This document shows positions 9,002 through 17,243 of a DNA stretch of 64,000 nucleotides, one piece after another. How positions within the stretch are numbered: position 1 is the stretch's first letter; each line of letters starts with the position of its first letter. The notes under the pieces are model-generated. The model saw only the letters and a list, made by a program, of their open reading frames with translations, ran no database searches and was not told the DNA's origin. The position numbers were made by a program, and so were the translations under genes. Origin of the DNA: Zhihengliuella sp. Its GTDB lineage: Bacteria; Actinomycetota; Actinomycetes; Actinomycetales; Micrococcaceae. Where the stretch lies: the NCBI RefSeq assembly GCF_031178195.1, contig NZ_JAPSJL010000010.1:38126-102125 (forward strand). Reading direction: 5' to 3'.

Positions 9002-11106
9002 GGCCAGATGTCTGGCAGCGCAAGTTCCGTCACGAACCGCCCGGCCCGGATGGCGTAAATCCGCCCGGTCGGACCGACCACGGGGTACTCGAAGTGGCCT
9101 CGAGCCAGGATCGCTTTGACGGAGCGATCTCTCTTGATCGCCGTGATCTGTCCACCGCTGCCGTGCACAAGCGTGTCCCTGGATCCATGGTAGGCGAGCC
9201 TGTTCGTCCGATATCCCCGGGACGTCCGCGTGCCGAAGAGGTCGATCCGGCCCCTGACTCGCCCCGTCCCGATGTCGAGGATCACGATGCCGTCTGCCAC
9301 GGCGACATAGAGCTCGCGGCCGACCACGATGGGGGAATTAATTTCGCCTTCCCCCTCCAAGACCGTCTGCCAGTGATTGCGGCCCCGGGCAGGGTCAAAC
9401 AACAGCACGGAGGCGCTTGACCGAGAATCTGGCGCTCCGTAGGCACCACGCTTCGAGGTGGTGATGACGACGCCGCTCTCGGCCATTGTGAGCCCAACGA
9501 TCGAGTGGTCTCCGGCTACCTCACCCCAGTCGTTCAGAACGGTCTTCGTCCGGAGGTCGAGCCGTAGCAGGCTTCCGCCGCTCTTTCCCTGCGAGGGGAC
9601 GGAGCCGACGAAAGCTTGAGAGCCCGAGACTGCGAGGCCGAAAGGACGGGATTGCGCGTATTGCTGCTGGAGACTGCCGAAAGGCTCGACTCGCAGAGTT
9701 TCCAGATCGATGGTGGCGATCTGGCAGGCGGGATACGAAGCGACGACCAGCCGGTCGTCGACTTCTACCATCGACTCAACTTGCTCGAAGTGTCCCTCGC
9801 CTCGAATCGACGCGATACGCTCTAGCCCGGGCCCGAGGACAGCCAGTGAACTGGCCTGGTACCCACCCGCGTAGACCTGCCCGCTGGCCCCTGCATTCAA
9901 ACTGTGGACTTTTTGCGCCGACTCTTCAATCTCGAGAGAACACCAATATCGAAAACTTGGACTGTCGAGCAGGACGCGTCCAACGAGATATTCGGAGTTC
10001 TCGCGGCTTCTGGCAACGTATCGAAGCCAGGGAAAGTTGCTGCCCGGGTTCTCGATCTCGGCATAAAGCGGCCACTGGCGGAGGTTCTCCATATCGAGCA
10101 GGCGAACCGTCTTCCCGGACGGGAGATCGCGTGCGCACAGCCCGTGTGAGTCGAAGTAGAAGAGTCTGTTGCGGACCCGTCCGGCGAACGCCGACAGCGC
10201 AGGGGGGTCGATAGCCTCGAATGTTTCCTTTCGAATGTCGTATATCGCTGTGCGAGTCCGGCCGTCCAGGCCTCTGTAGCCCGCTACGACGATGTCGTCC
10301 CAGGCCTCAATCCATTGCACATTGCCACTGGCCGCGGCGTCCGGCAGCGGAATCGTCCGCTGGCTCTGCTTCGTTGCCTTGTCGAGCACGACGAGCCGTG
10401 GTCGAGAACTCCCGGTGCCGCCCCACACCTTTTCCCTCGTCACCGAGACGCAGCTGACGTAGTCGGTGTCGCTGGCGATCAGGGGCATCAGGGGCATCAG
10501 GGCCACGGTGCGCTCACGGGGATCGGCTCGCAGGAATCGACCTCCCCCCGTCGGTCCGTACACTCCCGCCCAGACAATGCCATCGTCGTCGCACCGCGGA
10601 TCGTAGGCGTCCTGGAAAGCCGCTTCGGTCCGCGGCCAGGGGGTGACCGTGCCGCCAGGCGTCAGAGAATAGACCCCGCCCGCGGAGACGATGACGAGTT
10701 CCCCGGACGGCAGCGCGGCCATTTCCTGGACTCCGCGCTGGGCAGACGTCACCTGATCGACGGCAGCCAGTTGTTGCCCGTTCATCGTGTCGACGAACTG
10801 GACCTGCCGGCTGAGCCCAGTGCAACCGACTACTAGGATCTCCGGGCCTTCGTCTCTCACGAGGAAACGGAATACCGTGGCCGCACGGGACGCAACGGGG
10901 TCCGCATGAGATCTGACAACCAAGTCGGGGCCAGAGTAGATCGTGCGCGGGTTGACCGATTCTGCGGCTGGTTTCGAAGGTCCGGTAACTCTCGTCGGCA
11001 GCTGAGAAGGTGCAACATTTTCGGCAGCCGGCAGGATTCCGAGAACCGCTGCTGCGCGTAGGAACTGCCGACGCCCTACTCCTGGAAATGGGAGGTGGCG
11101 TCTCAT
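8998..11106 (-). CDS. Tat-exported beta-propeller (PQQ/WD-like) protein
   Basis: A ~702-residue protein with an N-terminal twin-arginine signal (GRRQFLRAAAVLGILPAA), so probably exported folded. The mature part is a run of ~40-residue blade-like segments ending in GEL, GGV, DGI or LDL-type turns, for example SGELVIVSAGGVYSLTPGG, RELYVAVADGIVILDIGTGRV and GRIYAIRAGRFV. That suggests one or two beta-propellers of the quinoprotein/WD40 type. No catalytic residues can be named, so it may be a binding or scaffold protein. ATG 11106 is preceded by AGAGGG at good spacing; a GTG at 11124 overlapping the upstream stop is an alternative. It is the second gene of a unit with the pyruvyl transferase. Confidence 0.7.
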   Translation of the reverse strand: MRRHLPFPGVGRRQFLRAAAVLGILPAAENVAPSQLPTRVTGPSKPAAESVNPRTIYSGPDLVVRSHADPVASRAATVFRFLVRDEGPEILVVGCTGLSRQVQFVDTMNGQQLAAVDQVTSAQRGVQEMAALPSGELVIVSAGGVYSLTPGGTVTPWPRTEAAFQDAYDPRCDDDGIVWAGVYGPTGGGRFLRADPRERTVALMPLMPLIASDTDYVSCVSVTREKVWGGTGSSRPRLVVLDKATKQSQRTIPLPDAAASGNVQWIEAWDDIVVAGYRGLDGRTRTAIYDIRKETFEAIDPPALSAFAGRVRNRLFYFDSHGLCARDLPSGKTVRLLDMENLRQWPLYAEIENPGSNFPWLRYVARSRENSEYLVGRVLLDSPSFRYWCSLEIEESAQKVHSLNAGASGQVYAGGYQASSLAVLGPGLERIASIRGEGHFEQVESMVEVDDRLVVASYPACQIATIDLETLRVEPFGSLQQQYAQSRPFGLAVSGSQAFVGSVPSQGKSGGSLLRLDLRTKTVLNDWGEVAGDHSIVGLTMAESGVVITTSKRGAYGAPDSRSSASVLLFDPARGRNHWQTVLEGEGEINSPIVVGRELYVAVADGIVILDIGTGRVRGRIDLFGTRTSRGYRTNRLAYHGSRDTLVHGSGGQITAIKRDRSVKAILARGHFEYPVVGPTGRIYAIRAGRFVTELALPDIWP

Positions 11107-11120
11107 GTCGACCCTCTGCG

Positions 11121-11945
11121 TCACGCGGCTCCGCTGGCGTCTATCGCCGATCGGAAGGCTTGCAGGATCTCGTGTTGGCGGGCGCGGAGCCGGGCTCCCG
11201 AGATCTGGAATACGGCGTCGTCGATGCTTCGCCAGGTCATCGAATCGTCGACGGTCAGTGCGTCCTCGAACGGGCGACCGACTGACGAGAAGTAGTCATA
11301 GAACTTGAATGAGCCGCCCGGATGGAGGCTCCCCAGATCAAGCCAAGCATTCGGAATCCTCAGCGCGTCCGACAAGATCAGGCCGTGAAGGGATTGGCTA
11401 AGGATGACCTCGCACTGCGACATTTGGCTGAGGATCTCTTGGAGGTTGTCCGTGCGGAAGTCGATCACGGTGTGCTCGGGAAGCCCGGCGGTGAGTTCCG
11501 CGAAACGGCTTCGACCGATCCACCCGACGTGAGGAATGACTCCGAGACGGTGACGGACGCCGCGTTGCTCATGTACCACTCGGGACACGAGCAAACCAGG
11601 GTCTCCAACGGTGGTCTGTTCGGTCATTGACTCGGGAAGCAGCGCCTTGGACAGGTAGCCGCGGACTGAGTGCAGCTTCAGCCCATCGAGGTGGACGTTG
11701 GGAGGCTCGGGCTTCATCAGCCCGGAGCCGACCACGTGGATCTCCCGCACCATCGTGTTGTCAGCGGCGCCGGGCAAACTCCAGGCCCAACCAAGTACAG
11801 ATCCAGCCCCGACGATGTCGGCGGATGCCATAGGACTGAGCTCGGCGTCTATCTCGAAGAGCTCTTTGAGGAGGATGGGAGTCAGTTCGTCGCCCAGGTT
11901 GTGGCCACCATTCCGGGACCTCCACCAGTAGAGTTTGACGGACAT
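11121..11945 (-). CDS. Polysaccharide pyruvyl transferase family protein
   Basis: Family member of 274 residues that adds pyruvyl ketals from phosphoenolpyruvate to sugars of cell-surface polymers. Supporting motifs are WWRSRNGGHNLGDELTPILL at residues ~6-25 (the N-x-G-D-E signature), HSVRGYLSKALL, TTVGDPGLLVSR and SQSLHGLILSDALRIPNAWLDL, the S-x-H-G motif shared with this GT-like fold. ATG 11945 (MSVKLYWW) follows GAGGAGAG; the frame also contains a GTG 12 bases earlier. It heads a two-gene unit with the propeller protein and is divergent from a histidine kinase. Pyruvylated wall polymers anchor SLH proteins in other bacteria, but no SLH domain was seen here. Precise acceptor unknown. Confidence 0.8.
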   Translation of the reverse strand: MSVKLYWWRSRNGGHNLGDELTPILLKELFEIDAELSPMASADIVGAGSVLGWAWSLPGAADNTMVREIHVVGSGLMKPEPPNVHLDGLKLHSVRGYLSKALLPESMTEQTTVGDPGLLVSRVVHEQRGVRHRLGVIPHVGWIGRSRFAELTAGLPEHTVIDFRTDNLQEILSQMSQCEVILSQSLHGLILSDALRIPNAWLDLGSLHPGGSFKFYDYFSSVGRPFEDALTVDDSMTWRSIDDAVFQISGARLRARQHEILQAFRSAIDASGAA

Positions 11946-12034
11946 TTCTCTCCTCACCTGTTCCAGATATTCGCCGCCCTCACTCTACCGGTGTGAATCG
12001 GAGCCATCGGGACGGGTCCCCTAGGATCGGACCC

Positions 12035-13237
12035 ATGAACTGGCACCGCAGGGTCGATCGTTGGGTCCGTGAGCACCCACGCAGCGTGGACCTCGTGGGT
12101 GCACTGGTGCTGTGGTTCGTCACGACCGTGGCCAGCGCCGGAGTGGCGGGCGGTCTCGGTGCCGGGTCCCAGACAGTCCTTGCCACCCTCCTATCCAGCG
12201 CTGAAACCCTGCCTCTGATCTGGCGCCGGTCCCATCGGCGAATCAGTGCGGCTGTGATCGTCATGGCCTGCCTGATGCATCTCGCCTTCCTCCAGGGCTT
12301 CCTCCCCTCCCTCGTCGCTGTGCCGATGGTCGTCTACACGCTGGCGAAGTACGGTACCCGCTGGGAGTCGCTGAGCGGACTCGGCCTGTCCCTCGTCGGC
12401 GCTGCGTTCTCCGCTGCTGCATTCGGTGGCGTGACTGCCGACCGGACTTTCGCGTCGATCGTGGCGTCGACGGTCATCATCGGGCTCAGCATGCTCGTGG
12501 TCTGGACGTACGGAGACCTAGCTCGCACTCGGTTGGTAGCGCTTCAAGCGCTCCACGACCGGGCCGAGCGTCTGGAACGAGAGCAGGTCGCGGAGCGGGC
12601 AGCTGCAGCCGCCGACGAACGCGCCCGGATCGCCCGCGAGATGCACGACATCGTGGCCCACTCGCTCTCGATCATGATCACCCAGGCCGATGGTGCCCGG
12701 TACGCAAGCCGGTCGAATCCGGCCGTAGCCGTCGAGGCGCTCGAGACGATCTCAATGCAAGGGCGTGAATCCTTAAAGGACATGCGCCGGCTGTTGGGAG
12801 TTCTGCGCGGTGAGGACGAGGCTCAGTACCGGCCCCTGCCGGGCATCGCCGATCTGGAGCAGCTCGCCAAGCAGGTCCGGCTCGCCGGCCAGCAGGTGGA
12901 TCTATACATGGTCGGCTCGCCGAGCCGCGCATTGCCGAACGGGGCGGAACTGGCGGTCTATCGGTGCGTCCAGGAGTCCCTCACCAATGTGGTCAAGCAC
13001 GCTGGCACCGCCGCACGGGCTACTGTGACGATCGACTGGACCCGAAACGGCGTCACCGTCAGTGTGACCGATAATGGACGCGGTGCGCTCGCCGACGCGT
13101 CCACCGCCGGCTCCGGCCGGGGTCTCGACGGCATGCGTGAGCGCGTCGAACTGTACGGCGGACAAGTATCGGCAGGCCCGCTAGCCCGCGGCGGATTCGT
13201 CGTTCGCGCCTTCATTCCATATCTGGAGACAGCATGA
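12035..13237 (+). CDS. Sensor histidine kinase, DesK/NarX type
   Basis: Membrane sensor of a two-component system. The 400-residue protein begins with hydrophobic segments (about residues 20-170, four to five helices with short loops and no large extracellular sensor), so it probably senses the membrane or a neighbouring transporter. A coiled linker follows, then the dimerisation box ADERARIAREMHDIVAHSLS, whose His is the phosphorylation site. The C-terminal HATPase has ESLTNVVKHAG (N-box) and TDNGRG (G-box). The start used is ATG 12035 (MNWHRR); an earlier GTG at 11993 is possible. Its TGA overlaps the ATG of the response regulator. Such pairs often control FtsX-type ABC exporters; one lies 3 kb downstream. 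Confidence 0.9.
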   Translation: MNWHRRVDRWVREHPRSVDLVGALVLWFVTTVASAGVAGGLGAGSQTVLATLLSSAETLPLIWRRSHRRISAAVIVMACLMHLAFLQGFLPSLVAVPMVVYTLAKYGTRWESLSGLGLSLVGAAFSAAAFGGVTADRTFASIVASTVIIGLSMLVVWTYGDLARTRLVALQALHDRAERLEREQVAERAAAAADERARIAREMHDIVAHSLSIMITQADGARYASRSNPAVAVEALETISMQGRESLKDMRRLLGVLRGEDEAQYRPLPGIADLEQLAKQVRLAGQQVDLYMVGSPSRALPNGAELAVYRCVQESLTNVVKHAGTAARATVTIDWTRNGVTVSVTDNGRGALADASTAGSGRGLDGMRERVELYGGQVSAGPLARGGFVVRAFIPYLETA

Positions 13238-13926
13238 CCACCAGTGATCCCACAGCCGCCATCCGCGTCGGCCTCGTCGACGACCAGAAGCTGGTCCGCA
13301 GCGGTTTTCGCATGCTCATCGACTCACAACCGGACCTCGAGGTCGTGGCGGAGGCCGACAATGGGCGCGAGGCACTGGGCTCCCCTGCGCTGGCGAAGGC
13401 GGACGTGATACTGATGGATATCCGCATGCCGGAGCTCGACGGCATACAGACGACGGAGCGACTTCTGGACGGCGTCGACGGCGGCGGTCCCAGAATCATC
13501 GTCCTGACGACTTTCGATCTGGACGAGTACGCACTGGCTGCCATCCAGGCGGGTGCGAGCGGTTTCCTCCTGAAGGACGCCCCTCCGGAGGAACTGCTGG
13601 AAGCGATTCGGACCGTCCACCGAGGCGACGCCGTGATCGCACCATCCACGACGCGGCGACTGATGGACCATATGGCACCCATGCTTCGCTCCAATTCGAA
13701 GACCAATCAAGCCGACGTAGTCGCCGTCGAGTCGCTGACAGCTCGTGAACTCGAGGTATTCAAACTCATCGCCCTCGGCCGTACCAATCCAGAGATTGCT
13801 CGCGAGCTCTTCCTCTCCGAGGCGACGGTGAAAACCCACGTGCGTCATGTGCTGGCCAAACTGCAGGCTCGCGATCGTGTCCAGGCCGTCGTCATCGCCT
13901 ACAGGGCCGGCGTGGTTGCGAACTGA
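13234..13926 (+). CDS. Response regulator, NarL/LuxR family
   Basis: Cytoplasmic DNA-binding partner of the preceding kinase (ATGA overlap). The 230-residue protein has a receiver domain with acidic pocket VDDQK, phospho-acceptor Asp in VILMDIRMPELDG, a conserved Thr in VLTTFD and Lys in LLKDAPPEEL. A LuxR-type helix-turn-helix follows (LTARELEVFKLIALGRTNPEIARELFLSEATVKTHV). No operator can be assigned. Candidate targets by proximity are the polysaccharide genes at 8998-11945, the hydrolase and LCP genes downstream, and the ABC exporter at 16416-19753. Confidence 0.93.
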   Translation: MTTSDPTAAIRVGLVDDQKLVRSGFRMLIDSQPDLEVVAEADNGREALGSPALAKADVILMDIRMPELDGIQTTERLLDGVDGGGPRIIVLTTFDLDEYALAAIQAGASGFLLKDAPPEELLEAIRTVHRGDAVIAPSTTRRLMDHMAPMLRSNSKTNQADVVAVESLTARELEVFKLIALGRTNPEIARELFLSEATVKTHVRHVLAKLQARDRVQAVVIAYRAGVVAN

Positions 13927-13961
13927 TGCGCGGTGTGGGTACGCGCCTCGTCGCATAGCGA

Positions 13962-14942
13962 TCAGGTTGTGGCCTTAGCCCCGAAACGGTCGGCCAGATC
14001 GCCGGCCAGCGAGCGCTGTGACTGCCGGCCTGTCTGGAGCAGGACAATGAGCTCGGAGAGCAATTCGGCGTCGGGCGGAAGGTGTCCTTCGGCGAAATCC
14101 GCCACCGCCACTGCGTGACTCTCGTCGCGGCTGAAGACCCGGGCATGGCCCGGGCCATCCTGCCGATCCCACTCCGCGCCCTCGAGCCACGGCTCGAGAT
14201 GGTTCTCGCGATGCCAATCGCTCCAGTTCTGGAGGTAGAGCAGTCCCGCACTGGCTCCGACGGCCGCGGCGCCGTCGAGCCGCGTCTGGATCCGGCCATT
14301 GATCCGCGCCTCGACGCTCTGAATCCAGTCCGGGCCGGTGTAGACGGAGGAAGCGAGTCCGAGGACCTTGCTGAGGTACGTCCGCACAGGACCGGGGTGG
14401 TACCGCAAGGCATCGGTCTGGGCATTCCAGACCAGCCCGGAGGCGCGTTCGGCGAGCTCCTCCATGAGCGCCAGCGAGGCGAACCCGGCCCCTGAACCAC
14501 CGACCAGCAGGAGGGGCCGTCCGGCTCTCTCCGCCAGCCCTCCGAGGACCGACGCCAATTCGGCCTGGAATCCGTCCTGCAGGCGGCCCGTGTACCACGC
14601 GAGATTGACGGCAGCGTCGACGTCCACACCCGGATCGGCGACAGCTACAACCGGCATATCGAGCCCACCGGCGATCCCGAGGCCACTGAAGAAGGGCCCC
14701 GCCTTGGACCCTCTCCCCGTGACGGCGCCGGCCAGGAAAGTCAGCACATGGGCGTGGGAGCTATCCGTCAGCGGGTTCCCGCGAAGGAAGAGATCCAGAA
14801 CGAGTCCGCTCTCCAACCGGATCGCGTGCACCCCGTCCGGCAATGACCCCGCCGCCCGGAACTCTGTCGGTGACCCCCACTCGTGGACCGGGACCCGCCA
14901 TGCCGCATAATCCTTGACCAGCTTCTCAGCCTCCACTGCCAT
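13962..14942 (-). CDS. Putative alpha/beta hydrolase (function unknown)
   Basis: I cannot place this 326-residue protein in a characterised family. It has an alpha/beta hydrolase-like core: LDLFLRGNPLT strand, AVADPG turn, and a nucleophile elbow LLLVGGSGAGFASLALM with Ser150. Aromatic residues follow (WYTGRLQDGF, YLQNWSDWHRENHLEPW), and a late DESHAVAVADF could supply the His. There is no signal peptide. The layout (short substrate-binding N-terminus, then G-x-S-x-G) recalls the hydrolase domain of the heparinase fusion at 1712-4450 and Asp2-like glycan O-acetyltransferases, but this is inference. Start ATG 14942 has a strong GGAGGGGGAGT site. It lies 35 bases downstream of the LCP gene and probably belongs to the same transcript, hinting at wall-polymer modification. 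Confidence 0.6.
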   Translation of the reverse strand: MAVEAEKLVKDYAAWRVPVHEWGSPTEFRAAGSLPDGVHAIRLESGLVLDLFLRGNPLTDSSHAHVLTFLAGAVTGRGSKAGPFFSGLGIAGGLDMPVVAVADPGVDVDAAVNLAWYTGRLQDGFQAELASVLGGLAERAGRPLLLVGGSGAGFASLALMEELAERASGLVWNAQTDALRYHPGPVRTYLSKVLGLASSVYTGPDWIQSVEARINGRIQTRLDGAAAVGASAGLLYLQNWSDWHRENHLEPWLEGAEWDRQDGPGHARVFSRDESHAVAVADFAEGHLPPDAELLSELIVLLQTGRQSQRSLAGDLADRFGAKATT

Positions 14943-14977
14943 ACTCCCCCTCCGTACCGGACGTCACACGATCCCGG

Positions 14978-16171
14978 CTACTTTAGTGCACCGTCCGCGA
15001 AGTCGTCGAAGACCGCCTGGACACCGTCGTCGTAGACGAGGATCGACTGGCCGTCGGCGCTGCGGCCGTAGGGTGCCTCCGGAACGTCGTGGCCGATCTT
15101 CTGAAGATCCAGTCGGTAGGTCCACGCGGCGAACGTCAGCGCCTCCTCGGCGGTGAGGTTCGTCTGGACGTGCGGATCGACCAGCGTCAGGGACTCGGCC
15201 AGTGCCGCGGGACCGGTGCCCAGGACGTGGACCGCGAAGCCGAGCAGCGCGACGCCCTGGTGGAAGCTGCGGTCGAAGTCCCCGCCCGGAAGCGTCTTCC
15301 GCTCGCGCACGAACATGAGCGCGTCGTCCGGGTCGAGGGTCGATGTTCCCTCCGGGACAGTTTTGACGGGCACCGGGGCCTCCAGCGTGAGGCCGCCGAG
15401 GTCGGCGACGATCGACTTGAATCCCTCGAACCCGGTGAGGATGTAGCCCTGGGGCTGGATCCCGGTCGCGTCGGCCACCGCCTGCACCTGGGCCTCGGGG
15501 CCACCCTGCAGCAGGGCCGAATTGATCTTGGCGGTTCCGCCTCCGGGGATCGGCACCCAGAGGTCGCGCGGTATGCCCACGATGCCGGCGCCGCCCGCCC
15601 CGTTGACCCCGAGCAGCTGCAGCGCGTCGCCGCGTGCCCGGTCGATCTTCTGGCCTTCCTTCTCGCGAGCGTCGGAGCCGATCAGCAGGACGTGCCGCTG
15701 ATCGCCGAGGACCGGTTCCTCAATCCCGAGACTGGGCCACCAGCCCCCGACGATGCTCCACCCGTCCGGTCCGGCGACGGCCAGCGTGACGTCGTCCCCG
15801 GCTGTGAGGACCGCGAGCTTCTGCTCGTTCCAGGCGCCGACGGTCGCCTCGACCGCCACTCCGCCAGGCGCCGGTTCGCGCTGTGCGGCGGCCTCCACGG
15901 CGAGCGCCCCGCTGGCGACGTCTCCCCCGCTGTACCAGTTGACGGCCAGGTCCGCGAGGGCCGCCGGCATGTCCCCCGTGTCGACGACAGGCGCGGGAGT
16001 CGACGACGATTTCGACGTGGTCGTCGACGTGGTCGTCGGCGCGGGCCGGGGTTCGGGCTCGGGCGACGAGCAGCCGGCGAGCGCCAGCGAACCGGCCAGC
16101 GCCACGACGAGGACGGCGAGCGGCGGGCCAGCGGCGTCTCGTCCGGTCAGCCGGCGTGGCAGAACTCTCAT
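14978..16171 (-). CDS. LytR-CpsA-Psr (LCP) family lipoprotein
   Basis: Probable phosphotransferase that links anionic wall polymers or capsule to peptidoglycan. It has 397 residues from ATG 16171. A basic N-terminus (MRVLPRRLTGRD) and hydrophobic stretch end at lipobox LALAGC, so it is predicted to be lipid-anchored instead of having the usual LCP transmembrane helix. A Thr/Ser/Pro-rich linker follows. The LCP core holds VLLIGSDAREKEG, the Asp/Arg pair in IDRARGDALQLL, GIVGIPRDLWVPIPGGGTAKINSALLQGG, and FVRERKTLPGGDFDRSFHQ with Arg residues for the polyprenyl pyrophosphate. The region between the lipobox and the LCP core (~150 residues) is of unknown type. It supports the view that nearby genes handle surface polysaccharide. 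Confidence 0.85.
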   Translation of the reverse strand: MRVLPRRLTGRDAAGPPLAVLVVALAGSLALAGCSSPEPEPRPAPTTTSTTTSKSSSTPAPVVDTGDMPAALADLAVNWYSGGDVASGALAVEAAAQREPAPGGVAVEATVGAWNEQKLAVLTAGDDVTLAVAGPDGWSIVGGWWPSLGIEEPVLGDQRHVLLIGSDAREKEGQKIDRARGDALQLLGVNGAGGAGIVGIPRDLWVPIPGGGTAKINSALLQGGPEAQVQAVADATGIQPQGYILTGFEGFKSIVADLGGLTLEAPVPVKTVPEGTSTLDPDDALMFVRERKTLPGGDFDRSFHQGVALLGFAVHVLGTGPAALAESLTLVDPHVQTNLTAEEALTFAAWTYRLDLQKIGHDVPEAPYGRSADGQSILVYDDGVQAVFDDFADGALK

Positions 16172-16415
16172 GGCACCATCCTGCCATCGTCCACGTGGCT
16201 CACTGTCCCTCGACGCAGGGCTCTGCCCCGCTCCCCGGCGGGACCCCGCCCCGGGCCGCCTACCAGGAACCACGACGCGACCCCTCGGCCCGTCCGCCGG
16301 TCCGTCCCTCAGCCCAGCAACCCGCTCGTCTCATCCCGGGGGGTGAGCCGGCGGCGGCGAGTTCGCGCCGGTGGGACGATGTGCGGGGCCAGGGCCGGAA
16401 AATAACGTGGTCATC

Positions 16416-17243
16416 ATGAGCACACACATGCCCTCGACACTCGAGAACTCGACCCGGCCCGCGCCGGCCATCGCCGTCGGCGCGCGCGGCCTGACCAAGG
16501 TCTACGGAACAGGCGCCACGCAGGTGGAGGCCCTCGCCGGAGTGGACATCGACTTCCCCGTGGGTCGGTTCACCGCCATCATGGGTCCGTCCGGCTCCGG
16601 CAAGTCCACCCTCATGCACTGCCTGGCCGGACTCGACTCGGCGACGAGCGGGCAGATCGTCATCGGCGACGTGGACATCACCGGGCTGCAGGACACCGAG
16701 CTGACGCGTCTGCGGCGGGACAAGGTCGGCTTCATCTTCCAGGCATTCAACCTCGTCCCGACGCTCACCACGGAGCAGAACATCCTCCTGCCCCTGCAGC
16801 TCGCGGGACGGAAGCATGACAAGGCGTGGTTCGCGACCGTGATCGACACCCTCGGCCTGCGCCCGCGGCTGGGGCACAAGCCCCACGAACTCTCCGGTGG
16901 CCAGCAGCAGCGCGTCGCGGTGGCCCGCGCTCTGCTGACGCGTCCCGACGTCGTCTTCGGCGACGAGCCCACCGGCAACCTCGACTCGCAGACCGGCGCG
17001 GAGGTCCTCTCGCTGCTGCGCGCCTCGGTCCGCGACTTCGGCCAGACCATCATCATGGTGACCCACGACCCCGTCGCCGCGAGCTACGCGGACGACATCG
17101 TGCTGGTCCGCGACGGACGGCTCGAGGGCCGCGTGCCGGCGACCACCCCGCAGGAGATCGCCGCCGCGCTCGCGCGGCTGACCACCCAGCACGACGACGC
17201 CGCTGCCGCGCGCTCGGCGGACGCCCGGGGGGCTGGCGCATGA
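16416..17243 (+). CDS. ABC transporter ATP-binding protein, MacB/LolD type
   Basis: ATPase of a mechanotransmission-type (FtsX/MacB) ABC system. The 275-residue protein has Walker A GPSGSGKST, Q-loop FIFQAFNLVPTLT, signature LSGGQQQRVAVARALL, Walker B VVFGDEPTGNLD and switch His in MVTHD. ATG 16416 is taken as start; a second Met lies four codons on. The C-terminal tail is Ala/Asp-rich. TGA overlaps the permease ATG (ATGA), showing translational coupling. The substrate is unknown; relatives export peptides or antibiotics, or drive wall remodelling. Confidence 0.93.
   Translation: MSTHMPSTLENSTRPAPAIAVGARGLTKVYGTGATQVEALAGVDIDFPVGRFTAIMGPSGSGKSTLMHCLAGLDSATSGQIVIGDVDITGLQDTELTRLRRDKVGFIFQAFNLVPTLTTEQNILLPLQLAGRKHDKAWFATVIDTLGLRPRLGHKPHELSGGQQQRVAVARALLTRPDVVFGDEPTGNLDSQTGAEVLSLLRASVRDFGQTIIMVTHDPVAASYADDIVLVRDGRLEGRVPATTPQEIAAALARLTTQHDDAAAARSADARGAGA

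Noticed and set aside
16826..17239. N-terminal extension of the FtsX-type permease
   Set aside because: Out-of-frame overlap with the ATPase gene, Arg/Ala-rich; ATG 17240 with ATGA coupling is the real start.
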